Shown one piece after another: positions 31,721 through 39,753 of a stretch of DNA of 40,149 bases (position 1 is its first letter; each line of letters starts with the position of its first letter). A model generated the notes under the pieces. That model did no database searches, was not told the DNA's origin, and worked only from the letters and a program-made list of their open reading frames with translations. Origin of the DNA: AC-69 sp035701505 (lineage in GTDB: Bacteria; Actinomycetota; UBA4738; HRBIN12); the NCBI GenBank assembly GCA_035701505.1, contig DASSSA010000018.1:1-40149 (forward strand), in the 5' to 3' direction. A program made the translations under genes and the position numbers.

Positions 31721-32624
31721 ACTCGGTCCTCAGCAATCGCATGTAGATGAGGGCGAACCCCAGGATGAACAGCGCGATCACATACGCGAGTGCGCTCCCG
31801 TAGCCAAACAGCTGGTTGGAGAAGGCCTGGATGTACGCGTAGTACGCGATCGACTGGGTCCCGTTCGCGGGACCTCCCCGGGTCATGATGTAGATGATGT
31901 CGAACACCTTGAATGCCTCGATCGTCCGGACCACCAGAATGATCAGGATGCTCGGGACGAGGAGCGGCAGCGTCACCCGGAAGAATTCCCGGATGGCACC
32001 CGCGCCGTCCACCCGTGCGGCCTCGTGGAGTTCCCGTGGGATCGTCTGGAGGCCCGCGAGCACCAGGAACGCCGCGAGCGGGGTGGTCTTCCACACGTCG
32101 GCCACGACCACCATGTTCAGAGCCAGGAAGGGACTCCCCAGCCAGCTTCGATAGTTCGAGATCACGTGGAGCTGGGTGAGCAACGCGTTCAGGGCGCCGT
32201 ACTCGGGGTTGAGGATCCACCGCCACATCAGCCCGTTGACGATGGTCGGCAGGGCCCACGGCAGGATCACGATCGCCCGCAAGAGGCCTCGCCCGTGGAA
32301 CCGGGCGTTCAGCAACAGGGCGAGCAGGATCCCGAGGACGAGCTCGAACCAAGTCGAGACGACGGTGAAGTACGCGGTCCGGCGGATGGCCGCCCAGAAG
32401 GCCGGATTGCTGAACGTCCGCCGGTAGTTCCCCAGGCCCACGAACGGGTAGTGGCCGGGGAACGGACTGTTCACGTCGAAGAACGACGTGTACAGCGTTC
32501 GCCCCAGCGGGTAGACCACGATCCCGAAGACGACGATCAGGCTCGGGATGAGCAGCAGCAACGCGGTGCCCGTGGCGCCCGGCACCGGAACGCGGAACGG
32601 GCCCAGCCGACGCTTGCGCCGCAC
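31710..32624 (-). CDS. Carbohydrate ABC transporter permease, MalF/UgpA type (set 2)
   Basis: A 304-residue permease, beginning MRRKRRLGPF and then a first helix GTALLLLIPSLIVVFGIVVYP. The EAA loop reads LHEAARVDGAGAIREFFRVT (about 197-216), followed by ILVVRTIEAFKVFDIIYIMT and RGGPANGTQS, as in UgpA/MalF-type subunits. ATG 32624 lies one base after the binding-protein stop. With the permease at 30833 it forms the membrane channel for the sugar captured by the binding protein. Confidence 0.95.
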   Translation of the reverse strand: MRRKRRLGPFRVPVPGATGTALLLLIPSLIVVFGIVVYPLGRTLYTSFFDVNSPFPGHYPFVGLGNYRRTFSNPAFWAAIRRTAYFTVVSTWFELVLGILLALLLNARFHGRGLLRAIVILPWALPTIVNGLMWRWILNPEYGALNALLTQLHVISNYRSWLGSPFLALNMVVVADVWKTTPLAAFLVLAGLQTIPRELHEAARVDGAGAIREFFRVTLPLLVPSILIILVVRTIEAFKVFDIIYIMTRGGPANGTQSIAYYAYIQAFSNQLFGYGSALAYVIALFILGFALIYMRLLRTEFAY

Positions 32625-32625
32625 G

Positions 32626-33915
32626 CTAGCTCTGGAGGAGCCCTCCCCATGCCTCGGCCGCGTCGTCGAGGGCCTGCTTCGGGGTCTTGTTCCCTGTTAG
32701 GGCGCTCTGGATCTCGAGCTGAAGGGCTGCCGACGCTTCGTTGTAGCTCGGGACCTGGGGACGAAGGATCATGTCGTTCAGCTGCGTCTTGGCCACCGCG
32801 ACGACCTCGGGAAGGGTGTTCACCACCTCGGGCTCGTCGTAAGAGCTCTTCCAGATGGGGAGCGAAAGCTTCGCGTACTGGTTCTGGATGTCCTGGCTGG
32901 TGATGAACTCGATGAACTTCCACGCCTCGTCCTTGTGCTGGCTCCCCGAGCCGATACTGAGGGCCATGCTGCCGTTGCATCCCGGCGCCGCTCCATTCGG
33001 TCCGCTCGGCGTGTGGGCGACCGCGATGTTGCCGGCCACCTGGCTTTGGCTGGGGTCGTTGGCCAGCGAGAACATGAACGTCCAGTTGAGCGCCATCGCC
33101 GCCTGACCCTGCGAGACGATCTTCACCACGTCGGTCTCCAGCGACTCGGACGAGGCGGGGTTCGTGGTGCCGTCGTCGATGCTCTTCTTCATGATCTCGA
33201 GCGCGGTGAGGCCGCCACCGGCGTTGAAGGCGGGCTTGCCGCTCGAGTCCAGGAACTGCCCGTCGTATGCCCCGAGCAGCTGGGCATAGTCGCAGATCAC
33301 GGCCTCGGCCTGGGCCCAGCTCCAGATCAGCGGGTATTGGATGATGTGCTTGGACTTGATCTGCTGGGCGGCGGCGAAGACATCGTCCCATGTCTTCGGC
33401 TCGGAGTTGACACCCGCCGCCTTCAGGATGTCCTTGTTGTAGAAGAAGTACTTGGTGTCGAGGATCCATGGGACGCCGTAGAAGTTCCCTTGGTATTCGG
33501 CGGTCTGGAGGGCGCCGGGGAAGATCTCGCTGGTCCAGTTCGACGGGAACTTGTCGCTGACGTCGATGATCTCGTTCTTCGTGGCGAACTCCGGTGGCCA
33601 GATGACGTCGATGAGCACGACGTCGTACGTGCCAGCCGGAGCCGCGGTCACGATCTTGTCGTGCAGCGACTCGTAGGCCACGAACGTCGGCTTGACCGTG
33701 ATCTTCGGGTTGGCCTTCTGGAAGGCGTCGACCATGCCCTGGACGTCGGTATTGCTATACGCCGCCTGTTGCATGAACAGCGCGTTCAGCGTGGTGGCGT
33801 TCTGACTGCTCTCCCTGCTGCAGGCAGCCAGGATCGCCCCCATACTGGCCATCCCGGCTCCCGCTGCGCCAAGCTTCAGGAAGTCCCGCCGGCTGAGGTC
33901 GTCCAAGCCGTTCAT
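32626..33915 (-). CDS. Tat-exported sugar ABC transporter substrate-binding lipoprotein (set 2)
   Basis: A 429-residue family-1 binding protein. The N-terminus carries a twin-arginine motif SRRDFLK (8-14) and a lipobox ILAAC (Cys32), so it is folded before export and lipid-anchored. The domain shows LNALFMQQAAYSNTDVQGMV, VLIDVIWPPEFATKN, VPWILDTKYFFYNKDILKAAG and KDEAWKFIEFITS. ATG 33915 is preceded by a G-rich AGGAGCGAGGGGGG stretch. ROK operator copy 2 and a possible -10 (TAAGTT, just downstream of the operator) lie about 65-85 bases upstream. The ligand is inferred to be an amino-sugar oligosaccharide from the neighbouring enzymes. Confidence 0.94.
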   Translation of the reverse strand: MNGLDDLSRRDFLKLGAAGAGMASMGAILAACSRESSQNATTLNALFMQQAAYSNTDVQGMVDAFQKANPKITVKPTFVAYESLHDKIVTAAPAGTYDVVLIDVIWPPEFATKNEIIDVSDKFPSNWTSEIFPGALQTAEYQGNFYGVPWILDTKYFFYNKDILKAAGVNSEPKTWDDVFAAAQQIKSKHIIQYPLIWSWAQAEAVICDYAQLLGAYDGQFLDSSGKPAFNAGGGLTALEIMKKSIDDGTTNPASSESLETDVVKIVSQGQAAMALNWTFMFSLANDPSQSQVAGNIAVAHTPSGPNGAAPGCNGSMALSIGSGSQHKDEAWKFIEFITSQDIQNQYAKLSLPIWKSSYDEPEVVNTLPEVVAVAKTQLNDMILRPQVPSYNEASAALQLEIQSALTGNKTPKQALDDAAEAWGGLLQS

Positions 33916-33984
33916 CCCGGCCCCCCTCGCTCCTTCTCGGGGGTTCGCGCGCGCGGGCGAGGTGCGAACGCTCCCCGAACTTAG

Positions 33985-34000
33985 TTAGGAAACTTTCCTA
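33985..34000. promoter_or_regulatory. ROK operator copy 2
   Basis: TTAGGAAACTTTCCTA, centred at C33993, with the same 13-base core as the copies at 29836 and 35358. It lies between the GH4 gene's stop (34038) and the binding-protein start (33915), showing that the transporter genes have their own controlled promoter rather than depending only on read-through from GH4. Confidence 0.85.
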
Positions 34001-34037
34001 CCGGTGGTCGCACGATACGCCCGACCTTCGGCCAAAG

Positions 34038-35324
34038 TCAAGGCACCCGAAGCTCGCCGGGAAAGAACCGGGGCAGGTGCTGGCGGTTCGCCTCGAGGAG
34101 CGCGTCGAGGAGCGGCGCCGCCGTTCGGTAGTCGCGGACCAGGGGGTTCGTCATCAGCCCCTTCAACGCGATCGTCCGGTCCCCCGTCGTGGCGGCCTGG
34201 ACCGCCAGTCGCTCATACGCCTTGACGTGCTCCACGAGCCCGAGCATCTCCGGCGCAAGTGGCGCGATGGGGATGGGGTGCGCCCCGTCTCGGTCGATGC
34301 GCGCGAGGATCTCGACCACCGCGTCGTCGGGAAGGTCGGGCAGCGCACCGTCGTTTCGAACGTTGACCACGTGAACGTCGCCCGTGCCTTCGTGGAGCGA
34401 CGCGATCAACTGAGCCGCAGCTTCGCTGTAGAACGCGCCACCACGGCGCTCCAGGAGCTCGGGTTTCTCGGCGAGGTCGGGATCCCGATACAGCTCAAGT
34501 AGGCCGGCCTCGATGTCCATGACTTCTTCGGCCCGGGTGCGCTCGGTCCGCTGCCGCTCGATCACCTCGTCGGTCAGGTAGTAGTAGTGCAGGTAGTAGG
34601 AGGGGATGGCGCCGAGAGCCTCGATCAGCTCGGCCGGCATATCGGTTTCGTCGGCCACGAGGTCCATCCGTGTCGACAGGATCTCCGGCAGCCGGTCTAC
34701 CCCGTCCACCCGCACCGCGCGCTCCCAGGAAAGGTGGTTCAGGCCGACGTGCTCGAGCTCCACGTGTTCGGGCTCCACGCCGAAGGCCTCGGCGAACCGC
34801 CGCTGGAACCCGATGGCCACGTTGCACAGGCCGATGGCCCGGTGGCCCTCGTCGAGGAGCGCTTGCGTCACGAGCCCCGTGGGGTTGGTGAAGTCGATGA
34901 ACCACGCTCCGGGTGAGCCCCTCTTGGACATCTCCTCGGCAAGCTCCAGGACGACCGGCACGGTGCGAAGGGCCTTGGCGAACCCGCCCGGCCCGGTGGT
35001 CTCCTGGCCGACGCAGCCGAACCTCGGCGGGATGGACTCATCCAGATATCGCGCGGCCTGACCCCCCACCCGAAGCTGGACCACGACGAAGTCGGCGCCT
35101 TCCAGCGCGCGATCGCGATCCCCGGTGAGCGTGAGAGCCCCGTCGTAACCCGCCTTCGCCAGCATCCGTTCCGCCAGTCCCCCGACGACCTCCAGGCGTT
35201 CGGGATCGACGTCGAACAGGACGAGATCGTCGAGGGGGAACCGGTCCGCGCGAGTGACGAACCCCTCGACCAGCTCGGGCGTGTAGGTGCTCCCTCCACC
35301 AACCACGGCGACCTTCACACCCAT
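34038..35324 (-). CDS. Glycoside hydrolase family 4 (6-phospho-beta-glucosidase-like)
   Basis: A 428-residue NAD+- and Mn2+-dependent GH4 enzyme, which cleaves by oxidation and elimination at the sugar ring. The N-terminal Rossmann motif VAVVGGGSTYTPELVEGF (5-22) is followed by VVVQLRVGGQAARYLDE, GQETTGPGGFAKALRT, DFTNPTG (144-150), metal ligand Cys167 in CNVAIGF and His197 in GLNHLSW. The usual CN(V/I)P motif has Ala for Pro. Substrates of the family are 6-phosphoglucosides, but some members take free glycosides. ATG 35324 has no ribosome site; TACGAT (35338-35333), eight bases upstream, predicts a leaderless message. It diverges from the SIS gene by 25 bases under a shared ROK operator. Confidence 0.93.
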   Translation of the reverse strand: MGVKVAVVGGGSTYTPELVEGFVTRADRFPLDDLVLFDVDPERLEVVGGLAERMLAKAGYDGALTLTGDRDRALEGADFVVVQLRVGGQAARYLDESIPPRFGCVGQETTGPGGFAKALRTVPVVLELAEEMSKRGSPGAWFIDFTNPTGLVTQALLDEGHRAIGLCNVAIGFQRRFAEAFGVEPEHVELEHVGLNHLSWERAVRVDGVDRLPEILSTRMDLVADETDMPAELIEALGAIPSYYLHYYYLTDEVIERQRTERTRAEEVMDIEAGLLELYRDPDLAEKPELLERRGGAFYSEAAAQLIASLHEGTGDVHVVNVRNDGALPDLPDDAVVEILARIDRDGAHPIPIAPLAPEMLGLVEHVKAYERLAVQAATTGDRTIALKGLMTNPLVRDYRTAAPLLDALLEANRQHLPRFFPGELRVP

Positions 35325-35332
35325 CGCGCCGC

Positions 35333-35342
35333 ATCGTACACT
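35333..35342. promoter_or_regulatory. Overlapping divergent -10 elements
   Basis: The ten bases ATCGTACACT contain TACACT for the plus strand (35337-35342, seven bases before GTG 35350) and TACGAT for the minus strand (35338-35333, eight bases before ATG 35324). The two elements share the central TA, so both leaderless genes would fire from one bidirectional promoter. Confidence 0.55.
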
Positions 35343-35349
35343 CCGTCAG

Positions 35350-36423
35350 GTGAAATCGTTAGGAAACTTTCCTGACCCATTCCTCGGGGAAATCGCCCGT
35401 CAGCCCGAGGCCCTTCGCCGCGCCGCCACGGCCCTGCTGGAGCAGCGGTCGGCCCTCGAGGAGATCCGGGAATCGGGCATCACGGCGCGGACGGTGGTGT
35501 TCACCGGGATGGGAAGCTCCTACGACGTCTGCTATCCGGCGGTGAACGACCTGGCGGGGCGGGGCGTTCCCTCGCTCCTGGTCGACACCGCCGAGCTCCT
35601 GCACTTCCGGCGGCCCATCCTCGGGCCCGAGACCTTGCTCATCATCCTGAGCCAGTCCGGCGAGAGCGCCGAGATCGTCAAGCTCGTGGGAGAGCTGACG
35701 AAGCAGCGAGCCCGGCCAACGGTGGTGTCGATCACGAACGGCCTGGACAACGACCTTGCCAAACGGGCAGAGATCACGCTCGACACCCGGGTCGGGAAGG
35801 AGACGGGGCCGTCCACGATGACATTCGCCGCGGCAATGGCCCAGCTCTCAGGGATCGCTCGGCTGGTGGCGGGCGATGGCGTGGACACCGCTATCGACCG
35901 TACGCAGACGGCGGCCGAGGGCGCGGCCCAAGCCGTGGAGCGGCTGCTCGATGATCCGGAGGCGAGTTCTGCCGAGCTGGCGGGATTCCTGGGAGGCAAG
36001 GGCGTGACGGTGGTGCTCGGCCGGGGCCCGGCACGGGCCGCGGCCGAGATGGGCGCGCTCACCCTGAAGGAGTGCGGGGTCATGGCCGAGTCCTTCGAGT
36101 CCGGCGCGTTCCGGCACGGACCCATGGAGCTGGCAGGCCCGCAGATGGCCGCGGTGGTCCTGGCCACCGAGCCGGAGACCCGGCGCCTGGACCTGGGCCT
36201 GGCCGCCGACCTGGTGGACACGGGGGCCGCCGTCCTGGTCATCACCCCCGATGGCGAATCGCCGAAGGGCGCCCACGCCGTGGCCACCGGCTATCAGGAC
36301 CGCGCGCTGATGTCCGCCGTGGCCATCGTCCCGGTGCAGCTCCTCGCGTGGAAGCTCGCGGCCGTCGGCGGCCGGGCACCCGGCGTGTACACGCGGGCAT
36401 CGAAGGTGACGACCCGTGAGTGA
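35350..36423 (+). CDS. SIS-domain sugar isomerase/deaminase (GlmS C-terminal / NagB-II-like)
   Basis: A 357-residue protein with two SIS domains and no glutaminase domain. Motifs are TGMGSSYD (52-59), LSQSGESAEIV (100-110), an ESFESGAFRHGPMELAGP stretch matching the GlmS isomerase active site, and a C-terminal lysine-containing tail with the usual position (ASKVTTRE; GlmS ends KSVTVE). This layout is that of NagB-II glucosamine-6-phosphate deaminases and AgaS-type enzymes. GTG 35350 is chosen because it lies seven bases after the -10 TACACT and keeps the conserved FLGEIARQPEALRR. ROK operator copy 3 lies inside codons 3-9. The stop overlaps the deacetylase start. Confidence 0.88.
   Translation: MKSLGNFPDPFLGEIARQPEALRRAATALLEQRSALEEIRESGITARTVVFTGMGSSYDVCYPAVNDLAGRGVPSLLVDTAELLHFRRPILGPETLLIILSQSGESAEIVKLVGELTKQRARPTVVSITNGLDNDLAKRAEITLDTRVGKETGPSTMTFAAAMAQLSGIARLVAGDGVDTAIDRTQTAAEGAAQAVERLLDDPEASSAELAGFLGGKGVTVVLGRGPARAAAEMGALTLKECGVMAESFESGAFRHGPMELAGPQMAAVVLATEPETRRLDLGLAADLVDTGAAVLVITPDGESPKGAHAVATGYQDRALMSAVAIVPVQLLAWKLAAVGGRAPGVYTRASKVTTRE
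35358..35376. promoter_or_regulatory. ROK operator copy 3
   Basis: GTTAGGAAACTTTCCTGAC, centred at C35367: the most symmetric of the three copies, with 9-base arms and one mismatch. It covers the -35 region of the GH4 promoter and the first codons of the SIS gene, so bound repressor would block both directions. Confidence 0.88.
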
Positions 36424-37030
36424 CGGGGTCGGCGTCGCGCTCACCTTCGACGCCGAGCACCCCGATCGCCCCCACTGCCCACCGGGGAACGCCGAGCGCA
36501 TCCTCGACGCCCTGGGCGAGGCGGGAGCAAGGGCCACGTTCTTCCTCCAGGGCCGATGGGCACGGTCGGATCCACGGATCGTGGAGCGGATCGCGACCGA
36601 CGGCCACCTGATCGGGAATCACTCGAAGTATCACGCGCGCATGACGTTGCTCACCGACGACGGCATCCGAACCGACGTCCGACAGTGCGAGCAGACTATC
36701 CGCGACCTCACCGGAATCGACCCTCGGCCCTGGTTCCGGTTTCCGTTCGGGGACGGCCGAGACGATCCTCGCGCGCTCGCCACCATCGAGGGGATCGGGT
36801 ACCGGAACGTCCACTGGCAGGTCGAGGGGCTCGACTGGGACGCCGCCCGAACGCCCGACGACATCGAGCGGATCACGCTCGAGGGTATCGTCGGGCACGG
36901 CGACGGCGCGGTGGTGCTTCTGCACACGTGGCCCGCGTCCACCGGCGAGGCCCTTCCTCGGATCCTGAAGCGGCTCGCGGAGGACGGCGCCCGGTTCGCC
37001 ACCGTGGACGAGCTGGAGTCCCTACCGTGA
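36416..37030 (+). CDS. Cytoplasmic polysaccharide deacetylase (NodB-fold)
   Basis: A 204-residue carbohydrate esterase family 4-type domain alone. Motif 1 is LTFDAEH (Asp12), motif 2 NHSKYH (His69, His73), motif 3 RFPFGDGRDD, and motif 5 VLLHTWP. The second Asp of the classic TFDDG is Ala, with Glu14 next to it. There is no signal peptide or anchor, unlike cell-wall chitin or peptidoglycan deacetylases, so an imported N-acetylated sugar is the likely substrate. GTG 36416 lies eight bases inside the SIS gene end and its own stop overlaps the kinase start, a tightly coupled operon. It may replace NagA; that is inference. Confidence 0.88.
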   Translation: MSDGVGVALTFDAEHPDRPHCPPGNAERILDALGEAGARATFFLQGRWARSDPRIVERIATDGHLIGNHSKYHARMTLLTDDGIRTDVRQCEQTIRDLTGIDPRPWFRFPFGDGRDDPRALATIEGIGYRNVHWQVEGLDWDAARTPDDIERITLEGIVGHGDGAVVLLHTWPASTGEALPRILKRLAEDGARFATVDELESLP

Positions 37031-38052
37031 ACCTTCCGGCCGTGATCGCCGTCGACGGTGGAGGCTCGAAGGTTGACGCGGCACTGGTCGCCGATGATGG
37101 GACGTCGGTCGGCGCGGTTCGGATCCGGAGCACCGGCCACGACGGGCCCCACAGCGACTCCTACTTGAAAGGTGTGGCCGCCGCCGTCGACGCAGTGTGC
37201 GGGGAGGCCGGCGTGGATCGGGACGGCAGGCCGATCGCCCGGCTGGGCATCTACTGCCTGGCTGGGGCGGACCTGCCAGCCGACGACCGACGCATCCTGC
37301 GGTGGGTCTCCAAGCATCGCTGGACCGAGGACGACGTGCTCCGCAACGACACGTTCGCCATCCTCCGTGCGGGCACCGACCGAACATGGGGTGTGGGCGT
37401 GGTCTGCGGCTACGGGACCAACTGCTCGGCCGTGGCCCCCGACGGCCGAACGTTCCGGTTCGCCGCGATCGGCGACATCTCCGGTGACTGGGGCGGGGGG
37501 ATGGACATCGGTCGCATGGCGCTCTGGCACGCGGTCCGGGCCGAGGATGGCCGGGGGGATGAGACCGAGCTCGCCGGACTCGTTCCGTCTCACTTCGCCC
37601 TCAAACGGCCCCGGCACGTCATGGAGGCGATCCACCTCGGTCGCATGGAAATGGACCGGCTGGCCGAGCTGCCTCCGATCGTGTTCCGGGCGGCGGGCGC
37701 CGACGATGCGGTGGCCCGCAGCATCCTCGACCGGCAGGCCGACGAGATCGTGGCCATGGCCGGCACGGCCATCCGGAAGCTCCGGATGACCAAGCTCGAC
37801 GTTCCGGTGGTCCTCGGGGGCGGGATCTTCCTCAACGAATTCGGCCCGTTCTTCGATCGGATCGAGGAAGGATTGCGCCGGATCGCCCCGGACGTTCGCG
37901 TCACGGTGCTCTCCGCCCCGCCCGTGGCCGGAGCCGCCCTTATGGGGCTGGACCGGGTGGGCGCACCGGATGCGTCAAAGGCCCGGCTCCGTGCCGGCTT
38001 GACCCACGAGCGCCTGGGGCGAACGCTGAGCGTTGCCATGAGGGGGGATTGA
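37027..38052 (+). CDS. BadF/BadG/BcrA-family ATPase, probable N-acetylglucosamine kinase
   Basis: A 341-residue ASKHA-fold kinase. Phosphate-1 loop is AVDGGGSKVDAAL (about 8-20), followed by VVCGYGTNCSAV (phosphate 2), GDISGDWGGGMDIG, and the adenosine motif VPVVLGGGIFLNE. This arrangement matches NagK-like N-acetylglucosamine or glucosamine kinases rather than the benzoyl-CoA reductase activators, which need an FeS cysteine pattern not seen here. GTG 37027 overlaps the preceding TGA. In the operon SIS-deacetylase-kinase-ATPase it would supply the 6-phosphate needed by the SIS deaminase. Confidence 0.88.
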   Translation: MNLPAVIAVDGGGSKVDAALVADDGTSVGAVRIRSTGHDGPHSDSYLKGVAAAVDAVCGEAGVDRDGRPIARLGIYCLAGADLPADDRRILRWVSKHRWTEDDVLRNDTFAILRAGTDRTWGVGVVCGYGTNCSAVAPDGRTFRFAAIGDISGDWGGGMDIGRMALWHAVRAEDGRGDETELAGLVPSHFALKRPRHVMEAIHLGRMEMDRLAELPPIVFRAAGADDAVARSILDRQADEIVAMAGTAIRKLRMTKLDVPVVLGGGIFLNEFGPFFDRIEEGLRRIAPDVRVTVLSAPPVAGAALMGLDRVGAPDASKARLRAGLTHERLGRTLSVAMRGD

Positions 38053-38055
38053 GTC

Positions 38056-39246
<1,191 letters not shown>

Positions 39247-39258
39247 TCCCGGCTTACG

Positions 39259-39741
39259 TCACAACTTGTACCCGAACCTGCGCAGCATGGCCTTCCGCTC
39301 GCCGATGTCGTCCTCGTTCTCCACGCCGAGCGGCGAGCCGCCGTCGATCACGCCGAGGATCCCGCGCCCCTGCTCGGTCTGTCCCACCACGACCTCAACC
39401 GGGTTCGCCGTTGCGCAGTAAACGGTGCAAACCTCCGGGAGCGACTTGATGGCGTTCAGCACGTTGATGGGAAACCCGTCCTTCAGCAGCACCACGAACG
39501 TGTGACCGGCCCCGATGGCGTGCGCATTCTTGACGGCGAGATCGATCAGCTCCTGATCGTTGCCGCTCCACCGCACCAGCCTGGGTCCGCTCGACTCGCA
39601 GAACGCGATGCCGAACTTGAGCGAGGGCGAGGACTGCACCAGCGCCTCGTGGAGATCCTCCACCGTCTTGATGAAGTGCGACTGCCCGAGGATGAAGTTC
39701 AGTTCCTCCGGCTTCTCGAACCGGACCGTGGAGATGTCCAT
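39259..39741 (-). CDS. Adenosine-specific kinase (DUF355 / Adenosine_kin family)
   Basis: A 160-residue protein that closely fits the PF04008 family: NFILGQSHFIKTVEDLHEAL, KFGIAFCESSGPRLVRWSGN, NAHAIGAGHTFVVLLKDGFP, INVLNAIKSLPEVCTVYCAT, ANPVEVVVGQTEQGRGILGV and the terminal RKAMLRRFGYKL. The family was described from archaea and is scattered in bacteria; some members phosphorylate adenosine. The start is ATG 39741, eight bases after AGGAGG. It lies 12 bases behind the M20 peptidase gene and converges on the MalK-like gene. Its link to the sugar cluster is probably only positional. Confidence 0.93.
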   Translation of the reverse strand: MDISTVRFEKPEELNFILGQSHFIKTVEDLHEALVQSSPSLKFGIAFCESSGPRLVRWSGNDQELIDLAVKNAHAIGAGHTFVVLLKDGFPINVLNAIKSLPEVCTVYCATANPVEVVVGQTEQGRGILGVIDGGSPLGVENEDDIGERKAMLRRFGYKL

Positions 39742-39753
39742 CGGCCGAGCCTC

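Noticed and set aside
36556..37026. Extension of the GlcNAc kinase upstream to 36556
   Set aside because: It overlaps the deacetylase in another frame; the kinase fold begins at AVDGGGSK right after GTG 37027.
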